NCBI GenBank assembly: GCA_051000755.1
Contig: JBPCNZ010000022.1
Span: 1-22,408, forward strand
DNA: 22,408 nucleotides
Origin: JALZAH01 sp051000755
GTDB lineage: Bacteria > Actinomycetota > Acidimicrobiia > Acidimicrobiales > Palsa-688
Direction of reading: 5' to 3'
The stretch's first letter is position 1. Each line of letters opens with the position of its first letter. Shown piece after piece: positions 1-6,733 of this stretch. The notes under the pieces were generated by a model, which was given only the letters and a program-made list of their open reading frames with translations, did no database searches and was not told the origin of the DNA. The position numbers and the translations under genes were made by a program.

Positions 1-383
1 CCAGCAACTCCCTCGGACACTCGAACCGCTGCTGTCTCGGAGCCACACCCAACGCCATGACCAACGATTGCCAACCCAGCCCGCCAAGTGGTGGATCCCG
101 GGCGATTACTTCAGGCGCCACCTAGAGCGGTCACCGAAGACTAGGGAGATCATCGGTGCGAACGGCTCGGTCCGAACCTAGCTTTCCCCCAGACAGCGAC
201 CAGATCCCGTCCTCCTTCTCGGGCTGGCTCGAGCTCCTCAGCCTCCTCGAAAGCCCGGCATCCGGCCCCAGGGACGACGCCCGTCTCTGACATCTTTCCT
301 GGGCTGGTCGGCCAGCTGGGCGCGCTCGGGGCGACGTCCACAGCAAAGGGGCGGCTGGCCGGCCAGACCCCAGGGAGCATCCC
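1..383. other. Left-edge region without a convincing gene
   Basis: No recognisable gene lies here. A plus-strand frame is open from the window edge (base 2) to a TAG at 179-181, about 59 codons, and could be the tail of a gene starting outside the window. Its peptide, with a PAKWWIPGDYFRRHLE stretch, matches no family I know, and its third-position GC looks lower than in the genes to the right. Long minus-strand frames here are Pro/Arg/Ser-rich and look like shadows. Near-palindromes CTGGTCGGCCAG (304-315) and CTGGCCGGCCAG (355-366) lie downstream of the minus-strand DoxX-like gene and could form weak hairpins, but neither has a T tract. Confidence 0.3.
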
Positions 384-800
384 TCAGGTCCGGGCCCGGC
401 GGGGTCGGCGGACCGCGCCGGCCTGCAGGGCGAACCAGATGAGGGGGAGTTGCAAGGGGAAACGGATCCAGTCCTCGACCTTGGTGGCGACGACGTGGCC
501 GTTCTGGGCGTTGATGGCCATCTGCAGGTTGGCCGGCCAGATGGCAACGAGGAGCACCGCGGCGGCGATGCCGGCCCACCGGGCCCGGCGCCACAGCCCC
601 GCGGCGCAGATCAACTCGGCCACCCCGCTGGCGTACACCAGGGCCGTCTTGGCCGGAAGGAAGTCAGGCACGATCCGCGTGAACGTCGTGGGGTGGACGA
701 GGTGGACGACGCCGCTGATGCTGAAGGCGGCGGCCACGATCCACGGGCTGCGACGCCGCCAGCGGCCGGACCGGATAGCCCCGTTGCCCTCGTTGTCCAC
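384..800 (-). CDS. DoxX-like small integral membrane protein
   Basis: The product is 138 residues with a basic N-terminus (RWRRR near 13-17) and about four hydrophobic segments near residues 19-37, 51-69, 74-96 and 111-130. This four-helix layout, an early SGVVHLVHP stretch and a conserved-looking WPANLQMAI segment (88-96) fit the DoxX/DoxX-like family. That family comprises small inner-membrane proteins of mostly unknown role, some linked to redox or thiol stress. The start is GTG at 800. It has no Shine-Dalgarno sequence, but a TAGGGT hexamer sits exactly 6 nt upstream, suggesting leaderless translation. The gene is divergent from the membrane protein at 837. The substrate or partner cannot be inferred. 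The family call is by pattern and moderately sure; that it is a real gene is quite sure. Confidence 0.75.
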   Translation of the reverse strand: MDNEGNGAIRSGRWRRRSPWIVAAAFSISGVVHLVHPTTFTRIVPDFLPAKTALVYASGVAELICAAGLWRRARWAGIAAAVLLVAIWPANLQMAINAQNGHVVATKVEDWIRFPLQLPLIWFALQAGAVRRPRRART

Positions 801-812
801 CGTCGCACCCTA
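801..812 (-). promoter_or_regulatory. Leaderless-type -10 element of the DoxX-like gene
   Basis: On the minus strand TAGGGT (812-807) is followed by six bases and then the GTG start at 800, with no ribosome binding site between. Actinobacterial leaderless genes typically carry a TANNNT -10 box 6-7 nt before the start codon. No good -35 hexamer is visible. The same layout occurs upstream of dnaG and of the gene at 10024. Confidence 0.5.
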
Positions 813-836
813 CGCCTGCTGTGCGAGCATGAATGC

Positions 837-1322
837 ATGCCGTCCACCGTCCCTGGGCCGAGTGAGGTCAACGAGGCGTTCCACCAGGAGCTGACCTCCG
901 GGCAGCAGACCGCTCTCGTCAGCTGGCTGGCGTTCACCGGCACCTTCGGGGTCACGCGCGCCATCACCCACGGGATCAAGGACGGAAAGGGACCGCTCGG
1001 CAACGTCAGCGTGGGCGGCCTGCACGTGCACCACTACATCTGGGGCATCCTCACGGTATGCGCCGTCGGAGGCGTGGCCCTGCGGGGCGATGACCGGCTG
1101 CGACGCCACCCGGCGCTGGCCACCGCCTATGGCGCCGGGGTGGCTCTGATCGTCGACGAGTTCGCCCTCCTGCTCGATCTGGAGGACGTGTACTGGTCGA
1201 AACAGGGCCGGGTGTCGGTGGACCTGGCGATCGGGTTGAGCTCTGCCACCGGGTCGATGCTGGCCGGCTTGCCCGTTCTTCGCCGCCTACGCGCCGGCCG
1301 CCACGAGGGGACCGGGCGGTAG
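837..1322 (+). CDS. Small integral membrane protein with LHVHH and DEFAL motifs
   Basis: The product is 161 residues. A hydrophilic N-terminus is followed by a hydrophobic segment (about 24-42), then GGLHVHHYIWG (60-70) leading into a second membrane segment. A third carries VDEFALLL (106-113), followed by EDVYW (116-120) and a last hydrophobic stretch (129-147). It resembles uncharacterised actinobacterial membrane proteins with a conserved His cluster and an Asp-Glu pair; no function is known to me. His63, His65, His66, Asp107 and Glu108 could bind a metal, which is inference. ATG at 837 is chosen because the family-like region begins soon after it; no clear ribosome binding site is seen and an out-of-frame ATG lies at 833. 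The same core recurs in the protein at 19277-20335. Confidence 0.75.
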   Translation: MPSTVPGPSEVNEAFHQELTSGQQTALVSWLAFTGTFGVTRAITHGIKDGKGPLGNVSVGGLHVHHYIWGILTVCAVGGVALRGDDRLRRHPALATAYGAGVALIVDEFALLLDLEDVYWSKQGRVSVDLAIGLSSATGSMLAGLPVLRRLRAGRHEGTGR

Positions 1323-1328
1323 ACCCCA

Positions 1329-1348
1329 AGCTCGGAAGGGCCCGAGCT
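1329..1348 (+). terminator. Hairpin just after the small membrane protein gene
   Basis: AGCTCGG (1329-1335) pairs perfectly with CCGAGCT (1342-1348) around a 6-nt loop, starting 7 nt after the stop codon. A second GC hairpin (GGAGC/GCTCC, 1355-1372) follows. Neither is followed by a T run, so intrinsic termination is only possible. Confidence 0.4.
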
Positions 1349-1381
1349 GAGAGGGGAGCACCTCCCGGCTCCTCCCGATTC

Positions 1382-1410
1382 TTGACGACGAAGCAATTGT
1401 CCATAAAGAT
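1382..1410 (+). promoter_or_regulatory. Candidate promoter of the carbonic anhydrase gene
   Basis: TTGACG (1382-1387) and TAAAGAT (1404-1410) are separated by 16 nt and lie about 57 nt upstream of the start at 1467, in a stretch clearly richer in A+T than its surroundings. This fits a housekeeping-sigma promoter with a short leader. It is a visual match only. Confidence 0.4.
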
Positions 1411-1466
1411 GACCGCGTTGGTCGTATTACCCTTGACCGGCCGATCCAACAGACAGGAAGGCTCCC

Positions 1467-2045
1467 ATGACCGTTCGCGATGAGGTCCTCGAAGCCAACG
1501 AGGCCTATGCCGCCTCGTTCGGCTCCAAGGCGGAGCTGGCCGTGCCACCCGCCCGCCAGTTCGCCATCCTCACCTGCATGGACGCCCGCCTCGACCCGGC
1601 CAAGTACGCGGGGCTGGCTGAGGGCGACGCCCACGTCATCCGCAACGCCGGCGGTCGGGCCAGCGACGACGCCATCCGGTCCCTGGTCATCTCCTACAAG
1701 CTTCTCGGCACCCGGGAGTGGTTCGTCATCCACCACTCCGGCTGCGGCATGCTGTTGTTCACCGATGACGTGATGCGGGGCATGCTGGCCAGCAGCCTGG
1801 AGACGGCGCAGATCGGCGAGCACGGCTTCGAGGATGTCGGCACCGGTCCCGGGTCGTCCGAGGGGGAGTTCGTCGACTGGCTCACGTTCGCCGACAACGC
1901 CCAGAGCGTGGTCGCCGACGTCACGAGGATCCGTTCCCATCCCCTCGTCCCGGCCCGGATCCCCATCTACGGCTACATCTTCGAGGTGGAGACCGGCCGG
2001 CTGGTCGAGGTCCCGGAGGCGACGACGGCGGGCCAGGCGTCCTGA
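1467..2045 (+). CDS. Beta-class carbonic anhydrase (Rv1284-like)
   Basis: The product of 192 residues should interconvert CO2 and bicarbonate in the cytoplasm. The zinc site is intact: Cys37 and Asp39 in CMDARL, with His90 and Cys93 in HHSGCGM. The family's HVIRNAGG motif (56-63) is also present. Overall length and the spacing TCMDARL - HVIRNAGG - GTRE - HHxxCGM closely follow mycobacterial Rv1284-type beta enzymes. Asp39-Arg41 is the usual catalytic dyad. AGGAAG at 1455-1460 lies 6 nt before the ATG and supports this start. The gene runs convergently into rsgA with only 4 nt between the two stop codons. The family is nearly certain; the physiological role, such as bicarbonate supply for carboxylases, is inferred. 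Confidence 0.93.
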   Translation: MTVRDEVLEANEAYAASFGSKAELAVPPARQFAILTCMDARLDPAKYAGLAEGDAHVIRNAGGRASDDAIRSLVISYKLLGTREWFVIHHSGCGMLLFTDDVMRGMLASSLETAQIGEHGFEDVGTGPGSSEGEFVDWLTFADNAQSVVADVTRIRSHPLVPARIPIYGYIFEVETGRLVEVPEATTAGQAS

Positions 2046-2049
2046 CGGC

Positions 2050-3174
2050 TCAGCGCAGCCGGTCCCGCTTGCGGATCTTTCGGGTCACGGCATCCGCGGC
2101 CCGGCGCTGCTGGTCCTCCACGCGGGTGGTGTGGCGTTGCTCGGCGTCGGCGGCCTCCTGGCCGAGCTTGACGTAGCTGTCCAGCCGGCGGCGCTCGAGG
2201 GAGCCGTCGGCGATGGCGGCCAGCACCGCGCAGCCGGGTTCGCGATCGTGACCGCAGTCGGAGAACCGGCAGAGATCGGCCAGCTCGGTGATGTCGGCGA
2301 ACGCCGCAGCCAGACCGCCCTCGTCCACCCACATGCCGATGCCGCGCAGGCCGGGCGTGTCGATCAGGGCCCCACCGCCGCCCAGGACGATCAACTCCCG
2401 CCAGCTGGTGGTGTGTCGACCCTTGCCGTCACTCTGGCGCAACGCCCCGACGGCGGCCACGTCCGCGCCGACGAGGGCGTTGACCAACGACGACTTGCCT
2501 GCACCGGACGACCCGAGGAGGGCGGCGGTGCGTTCCGGTCCGACCCGGGCCGACAGCTCGGCCATCCCCTCGCCGGTGAACGACGACACCGCGACCACCG
2601 GGATGGCGGGCCCCACCGACGCCATCACCTCGTGCCCCGCCTCCGCCGCCTCGGGCGTCCCCAGGTCCGCCTTGGTGATGACCAGGACGGGGTCGGCGCC
2701 GCTCTCCCAGGCCAACACGAGGGTCCGCTCCATGCGGGACGGTGACAAAGGTTGGTCGGCGGGTACCACGATCCAGGTCTCGTCGATGTTGGCGGCCAGA
2801 ACCTGCGGGCGGTCGGCGTCGGCGGACCGGCGGACGAAGGCCGTGCGTCGAGGCTGCAGGTAGACGATGTGACCGGCGGGGCCGGACCGACCGCCGGCCG
2901 CCGGCCCCGCGTCGTCGCCGCCGGGCGCCACCTCCACCAGCACCCAGTCCCCGGTGCAGACCGGTTCGTCCCACGTGGCCCGCAGCGGCCCTGCGGCTGT
3001 GGCCACCTCGGCGCCGCGGCGCTCGGCGCGGATCACCCGCCCGGCGACGGTCGCCTCCCGCCGGGCTGCGAGCCGGTCCTCCAGATCCATGTAGGTGGCA
3101 GGGCCGGCCCCGAGGTGGCGCAGGAATCCGGCTCGGTCCGCCGGCGGGTCCAGGTCATCCATCAGCCCCGCCAT
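2050..3174 (-). CDS. rsgA: Small ribosomal subunit biogenesis GTPase RsgA
   Basis: RsgA is a circularly permuted GTPase that binds the maturing 30S subunit and couples GTP hydrolysis to late assembly. The 374-residue product shows the permuted motif order: G4 TKAD (167-170), then the P-loop GSSGAGKSS (221-229), then G3 DTPG (272-275). The C-terminal zinc knuckle is Cys302-x4-Cys307-x-His309-x5-Cys315. An OB-like N-terminal domain (about 40-120) precedes the GTPase domain and contains a Gly/Ala/Asp-rich insert near 84-100. A GAGGTGAGAGG stretch precedes the ATG at 3174; an ATG four codons later is an alternative. It is divergent from the DEAD-box helicase gene, another RNA or ribosome factor, with 142 nt between them. 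Confidence 0.95.
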   Translation of the reverse strand: MAGLMDDLDPPADRAGFLRHLGAGPATYMDLEDRLAARREATVAGRVIRAERRGAEVATAAGPLRATWDEPVCTGDWVLVEVAPGGDDAGPAAGGRSGPAGHIVYLQPRRTAFVRRSADADRPQVLAANIDETWIVVPADQPLSPSRMERTLVLAWESGADPVLVITKADLGTPEAAEAGHEVMASVGPAIPVVAVSSFTGEGMAELSARVGPERTAALLGSSGAGKSSLVNALVGADVAAVGALRQSDGKGRHTTSWRELIVLGGGGALIDTPGLRGIGMWVDEGGLAAAFADITELADLCRFSDCGHDREPGCAVLAAIADGSLERRRLDSYVKLGQEAADAEQRHTTRVEDQQRRAADAVTRKIRKRDRLR

Positions 3175-3316
3175 CCTCTCACCTCGAACGCCTCCGGGCG
3201 ACGAAGGCCGTCCTGGCCCCTACCCTGGGGCCAGAGGCAGTCGTGGAGATGCGCCGGAGCCCCCGCTCCTGGCAACCACCGGACCGCCGCCCCCCAACCA
3301 AGGATCCCGCCTGTCC

Positions 3317-4837
3317 ATGAGCACCCACCGTCCCTCTCGCCGTCCCCGACGGACCGACTCGCCTGCCCTCCCCCAGCCGGTCGTCGCCGAAGTCGGTGGC
3401 GTCACGGCGCCGGGAACGGTCCCGTCGTTCGCCGACCTGGGTGTCCCGGCCTCGACGATCACCGCCCTGGCCCGCCAGGGGATCGACCGCCCCTTTCCCA
3501 TCCAGCTCGCCACGTTGGCCGACACCCTCGCCGGGCGAGACGTCCTCGGTCGGGGCCGGACCGGCAGCGGCAAGACGCTCGCCTTCGCCATCCCCATGGT
3601 CGCCCGCCTGACCGGCGGCAACCGCCGTCCCCGCCAGGCTCGCTCGCTCGTGCTCGTACCCACCCGGGAGCTGGCCAACCAGGTCCTCGCCGTGGTCGAG
3701 CCTCTGGCCCGGGCGGCCAGGCTGACCGCCACCGTGGTCTTCGGCGGCGTGGGCCAGAACCCCCAGGTGAAGGCTCTGGCGGGTGGCGTGGACGTGCTGA
3801 TCGCCTGCCCCGGACGCCTCGAGGACCTCGTCGGCCAGGGCCACTGCGACCTCTCGGCCGTCGAGGTCACCGTCCTCGACGAGGCCGACCACATGGCCGA
3901 TCTGGGATTCCTGCCCGCCGTCAAGCGCCTGCTCGACCGGACGCCGCGGGGCGGCCAGCGGATGCTGTGGTCCGCCACCCTCGACAACGGCGTGGACGTC
4001 GTGGTCAAGCGGTACCTCCACGACCCTGCCACCCACTCGGTCGACCCGGTCCAGGCCCCGGTCTCCACCATGAGTCATCACGTGTTCTCGGTCTCATCGG
4101 CCGACAAGCAGGCCGTCGTCCACGAACTGGCGGCGGGCCAGGAACGCAGCTTGTTGTTCATGCGCACCAAGCACACGGCCAAGCGACTGGCCAAGCAACT
4201 CACCGCGGCAGGCATTCCCGCCGTCGAGCTGCACGGCAACCTGAGCCAGGGCGCCCGCGAGCGCAACCTCTCGGCATTCACCAACGGCACCACCCGGGTG
4301 CTCGTGGCCACCGACATCGCGGCGCGGGGCATCCACGTCGACGACATTGCCCTGGTGATCCATGTGGACCCCCCGACCGAGCACAAGGCGTACCTGCACC
4401 GTTCCGGTCGAACGGCGCGGGCCGGCGCCGGCGGGACGGTGATCACCCTGGCGTTGCCCGAGCAGAGCCACGACGTTCGCTCCCTGGCCAGGCAGGCGGG
4501 GATCCGCCCCACGACGGCGACGGTGCGGCCCGGGTCCGAGGAGATCGTCGCCCTGGCCGGGCCCCCCGCCCCCTATGTCGAGCCGCCCGCCGCCCCCACC
4601 GGGCACTCGGCGCCCCGCTCGGATCGGGCCGGCGGTGCGCCCCGCTCGGATCGGGCCGGCTCGGATCGGGCCGGCGGTGCGCCTGGGGTGGCGGAGAGGG
4701 GTTCGAAGCGGGCCGGCTCGAAGCGGAAGGGCCGACCGGTCGAGGCCCGGGGGCGCAGCAACGCTCCGGCGCGGACCCGTGCCGAGCTGGCCGCCCGAGC
4801 CGGGCAGCAACCGGCCGACCGGCGACGGTCGCGCTGA
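3317..4837 (+). CDS. DEAD-box ATP-dependent RNA helicase
   Basis: The product is 506 residues and should unwind or remodel RNA in the cytoplasm, for example in ribosome assembly or cold response. Motifs appear in order: a Q-motif region (PFPIQ, 59-63), motif I RTGSGKT (81-87), Ia PTRELA (115-120), Ib PGR (165-167), II DEAD (188-191), III SAT (219-221), IV-V region with LFMRTKHTA and VATDIAARGIHV, and VI HRSGRTARAG (361-370). Motif I has Arg-Thr where Ala-Thr or Gln-Thr is usual. The tail (about 430-506) is basic, low-complexity and partly built from SDRAG repeats, as in RNA-binding tails of bacterial DEAD proteins. AAGGA lies 13 nt upstream, a weak ribosome site. A short upstream frame (3249-3320) ends by overlapping this ATG. 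Confidence 0.93.
   Translation: MSTHRPSRRPRRTDSPALPQPVVAEVGGVTAPGTVPSFADLGVPASTITALARQGIDRPFPIQLATLADTLAGRDVLGRGRTGSGKTLAFAIPMVARLTGGNRRPRQARSLVLVPTRELANQVLAVVEPLARAARLTATVVFGGVGQNPQVKALAGGVDVLIACPGRLEDLVGQGHCDLSAVEVTVLDEADHMADLGFLPAVKRLLDRTPRGGQRMLWSATLDNGVDVVVKRYLHDPATHSVDPVQAPVSTMSHHVFSVSSADKQAVVHELAAGQERSLLFMRTKHTAKRLAKQLTAAGIPAVELHGNLSQGARERNLSAFTNGTTRVLVATDIAARGIHVDDIALVIHVDPPTEHKAYLHRSGRTARAGAGGTVITLALPEQSHDVRSLARQAGIRPTTATVRPGSEEIVALAGPPAPYVEPPAAPTGHSAPRSDRAGGAPRSDRAGSDRAGGAPGVAERGSKRAGSKRKGRPVEARGRSNAPARTRAELAARAGQQPADRRRSR
4617..4674 (+). repeat. Short direct repeats in the helicase C-terminal tail
   Basis: The 16-bp unit GCTCGGATCGGGCCGG occurs at 4617-4632, 4644-4659 and 4659-4674, the last two sharing a base. 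GGCGGTGCGCC spacers follow the first and third copies. The repeat keeps the reading frame and encodes SDRAG units. Degenerate SKRAGSKR-type copies follow it. This looks like slippage-driven expansion of a disordered tail. Confidence 0.85.
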
Positions 4838-4857
4838 GCCAGGGCCGCCTTCGCTGA

Positions 4858-4903
4858 GACCCGGCCCGCTGCGCCATGCTGACCCGGTCCGCTGCGCCAT
4901 GCT
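4858..4903 (+). repeat. Tandem 23-bp duplication before the acyl-CoA dehydrogenase gene
   Basis: Two adjacent 23-bp copies (4858-4880 and 4881-4903), each running from GACCCGG to GCCATGCT, differ at one base (C/T). They fill most of the 92-nt spacer between the helicase stop and the next start at 4930. This could be a simple duplication or a doubled regulatory site. Confidence 0.85.
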
Positions 4904-4929
4904 GAGGGCCCCGCAGGAGAGGAGACCAA

Positions 4930-6192
4930 GTGTCTGAGACCGTGGCCATGAACGTCAACCCGGTTCCTACGCTCGACGAGCGCATCAACGACATCAGGCT
5001 GCGCACCGCCTCCATCGTCAACTCCTGGATCCTGCCCAACGAGAGCCTGCTATGGGGCTACCGGCGGTCGGCCGAACCCGACGAGTCGGCCCGGAAGCGG
5101 TCGCTCGAGCTGCGCCACGAGATCAAGAACGAGGTCAAGAAGGCCGGTCTGTGGGCACCGCACCTCCCCACCGAGTACGGCGGCATGGGGCTCGATTTCA
5201 TGGGCCACACCTACATGAACGAGGTTCTGGCCTATGCCGTCGGAGCCGCCTCCCTCTTCGGCGTCGTCGCTCCCAACAGCGGCAACCAGAAGATCCTCCT
5301 CAAGTACGGGACCGAGGAGCAAAAGCAACGCTGGCTGCTGCCCCTCATCGAGGGAACCATGGAATCGGGTTTCTCCATGACCGAACCGGACAGCGCCGGC
5401 TCCGATCCCCGGGCGTTGACCACCACCGCCACCAGGGACGGCGACGACTGGGTGATCAACGGCCACAAGTGGTTCACGTCCAACGGCCTCGCCGCCGACT
5501 TCTTCATCGTCATGTGCCGCGTGGCCGACACCGAGGGCGACCGGCCCGGGCGAATGGTCCAGGTCATCGTCCCTTCCGACACACCCGGCGTCAACATCGT
5601 GCGCGGCATCGGCATCTGGGGTCGCACCACCTCGGACCACTGCGAGATCAAGTACGAGGAGGTGCGGGTTCCCGCCGACCACCTTCTCGGTCGGGTCGGC
5701 GACGGCCACCAGGCCGCCCAGGACCGCCTCGGTGCCGGTCGGATCTATCACTGCATGAACTCGGTGGGCCAGATGTGGCGGGCATTCGACCTCATGGTGA
5801 CCCGCGCCCGGACCCGCGAGGTCCACGGTGGACTGCTGCGCGACAAGCAGTTCATCCAGGGGTTCATCGCCGACAGCTACATCGACATCCAGTCGGCCCG
5901 GCTGATGACCCTGCACGCGGCCGGAAAGATCGACCGGGAGGACCCCGACGCCCGGGTTGACATCTCCGCCCTCAAGGTCATGGTCCCCGAGGCCTACCAC
6001 CGGGTCGTGGACTGGGCCATCCAGGTGTGGGGGGCGGCGGGCGTCTCCAACGACCTCCCGCTGGCCGCCATGTACCAGGGGGCCCGCACGCTGCGCCTGG
6101 CCGACGGACCCGACGAGGTCCACAAGATCCTGGTGGCCAAGAACGTCCTCGGCCGCTATGACAAGGGCGAGAGCTGGGACTTCGCCAACTGA
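4930..6192 (+). CDS. Acyl-CoA dehydrogenase family protein (ACAD10/11-like)
   Basis: This is a 420-residue FAD enzyme expected to introduce an alpha,beta double bond into acyl-CoA thioesters. The family N-terminal helical domain contains HLPTEYGGMGLD. The middle beta domain contains FSMTEPDSAGSDPR and GHKWFTSNG, typical FAD and substrate segments. The C-terminal helical domain ends in LADGPDEVHK (about 390-399). In ACAD10/11-type members Asp in ADGPDEVH aligns where other acyl-CoA dehydrogenases carry the catalytic Glu, so Asp392 is the likely base. GTG at 4930 is preferred because AGGAGAGGAG precedes it; an ATG at 4948 is the alternative. It follows the helicase on the same strand after a tandem-repeat spacer, with no functional link apparent. 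Substrate is unknown. Confidence 0.92.
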   Translation: MSETVAMNVNPVPTLDERINDIRLRTASIVNSWILPNESLLWGYRRSAEPDESARKRSLELRHEIKNEVKKAGLWAPHLPTEYGGMGLDFMGHTYMNEVLAYAVGAASLFGVVAPNSGNQKILLKYGTEEQKQRWLLPLIEGTMESGFSMTEPDSAGSDPRALTTTATRDGDDWVINGHKWFTSNGLAADFFIVMCRVADTEGDRPGRMVQVIVPSDTPGVNIVRGIGIWGRTTSDHCEIKYEEVRVPADHLLGRVGDGHQAAQDRLGAGRIYHCMNSVGQMWRAFDLMVTRARTREVHGGLLRDKQFIQGFIADSYIDIQSARLMTLHAAGKIDREDPDARVDISALKVMVPEAYHRVVDWAIQVWGAAGVSNDLPLAAMYQGARTLRLADGPDEVHKILVAKNVLGRYDKGESWDFAN

Positions 6193-6332
6193 GCGGGTAC
6201 GGCCACAACCGGGCATAGGGCGTGGTCGGTCAGAGGTATGGACTCTGGCAACGGGCGCCCCGGTCGTCGGTCGGCGGCCGGCTTGCCGGCGGCGGGGCGG
6301 GCGGCGAGGTCTGGGGCGGTGTCCGCCGGCGC

Positions 6333-6406
6333 CGTGAACCGAAAGTGCCGGTTTTCTCCGGCTTGCGGACCGAACGTTTCGTGTGAGACGGCATCTTCGG
6401 TTCGCG
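6333..6406 (+). other. Candidate structured RNA element
   Basis: Bases 6333-6343 pair with 6396-6406 to give an 11-bp helix with one G-U pair in the plus-strand transcript. The enclosed 52 nt contain a GCCGG/CCGGC hairpin (6347-6362) and a CGAA/TTCG mini-hairpin (6372-6382). On the minus strand the G-U becomes an A-C mismatch, so a plus-strand RNA is favoured. It lies about 140 nt after the acyl-CoA dehydrogenase stop. No known RNA family is recognised. Confidence 0.3.
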
Positions 6407-6501
6407 ACCGGTCGCAGAACGGAACAAACGGTTCAGAGCGCTCTCTTGGAGTGGAGGGATCCAGCCCGCCGGACGACCGGCCCGGCCCGTCAACCCTCCT
6501 C

Positions 6502-6518
6502 GGCCCGTGGCACGGGCC
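6502..6518 (-). terminator. Perfect hairpin downstream of tRNA-Asn
   Basis: GGCCCGTG (6502-6509) and CACGGGCC (6511-6518) are exact reverse complements around a single base, so a 7-bp stem with a 3-nt loop can form. It starts about 47 nt past the 3' end of the minus-strand tRNA. It has no T tract; factor-dependent or hairpin-only termination is possible. It could equally serve the plus-strand gene upstream. Confidence 0.35.
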
Positions 6519-6564
6519 CGCGTGGCGACGGGCCCGCGTTGCGACGGGGGGTGGCCGCCGGAAG

Positions 6565-6637
6565 CTCGGGGGGAGAGACTCGAACTCTCAACCTAATGGT
6601 TAACAGCCATTTGCTCTGCCGATTGAGCTACCCCCGA
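6565..6637 (-). tRNA. tRNA-Asn (anticodon GTT)
   Basis: Read on the minus strand this folds as a complete 73-nt cloverleaf. The acceptor stem TCGGGGG pairs perfectly with CCCCCGA. The D arm is GCTC/GAGC. The anticodon stem AATGG/CCATT closes the loop CTGTTAA with anticodon GTT. The variable loop is 5 nt, and the T arm is GAGAG-TTCGAGT-CTCTC. The discriminator base is G and CCA is not encoded. It lies about 97 nt downstream of rpoD on the same strand and could be read through from it or have its own promoter. Confidence 0.97.
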
Positions 6638-6694
6638 AGGGCGGGCGGAACGCCGGCGGCTTCACACCGTACCATCCGCCGCCGGTTCGTCGCC

Positions 6695-6720
6695 GCCCCC
6701 GGCAAAGGCCCGACGGGGGC
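6695..6720 (-). terminator. Candidate terminator hairpin after rpoD
   Basis: GCCCCCG (6695-6701) pairs with CGGGGGC (6714-6720) across a 12-nt loop, starting 14 nt past the rpoD stop on the minus strand. The stem is very GC-rich but lacks a following T run, so termination here is only likely to be partial. Confidence 0.35.
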
Positions 6721-6733
6721 CCGGCGGGGGCCG

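Larger units (their letters stand above)
6193..6564. other. Hairpin-rich spacer between the acyl-CoA dehydrogenase and tRNA-Asn
   Basis: I see no convincing gene in these 372 bases. They contain many self-complementary elements: GCCGGCTTGCCGGC (6277-6290), a long-range stem (6333-6343 with 6396-6406), perfect palindromes GCGACCGGTCGC (6404-6415) and AGAGCGCTCT (6435-6444), a GGCCCGTG/CACGGGCC hairpin (6502-6518), and a short tandem repeat of CGACGGGCCCGCGT type (about 6510-6548). Part of it (about 6335-6440) is visibly less GC-rich than the genes around it. Confidence 0.6.

Noticed and set aside
131..547. Minus-strand frame of 138 codons overlapping the DoxX-like gene
   Set aside because: It has no hydrophobic pattern or motif, is Pro/Ser/Arg-rich and conflicts with the DoxX-like frame.
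2752..4857. A 701-codon plus-strand open frame across rsgA and the helicase
   Set aside because: It is antisense to rsgA and out of frame with the helicase, is Arg/Pro/Gly-rich and has no family motifs. It is a by-product of high GC.
6565..6637. tRNA-Asn as an attachment site of an integrated element
   Set aside because: No integrase gene and no second copy of the tRNA 3' end were noticed in the window.
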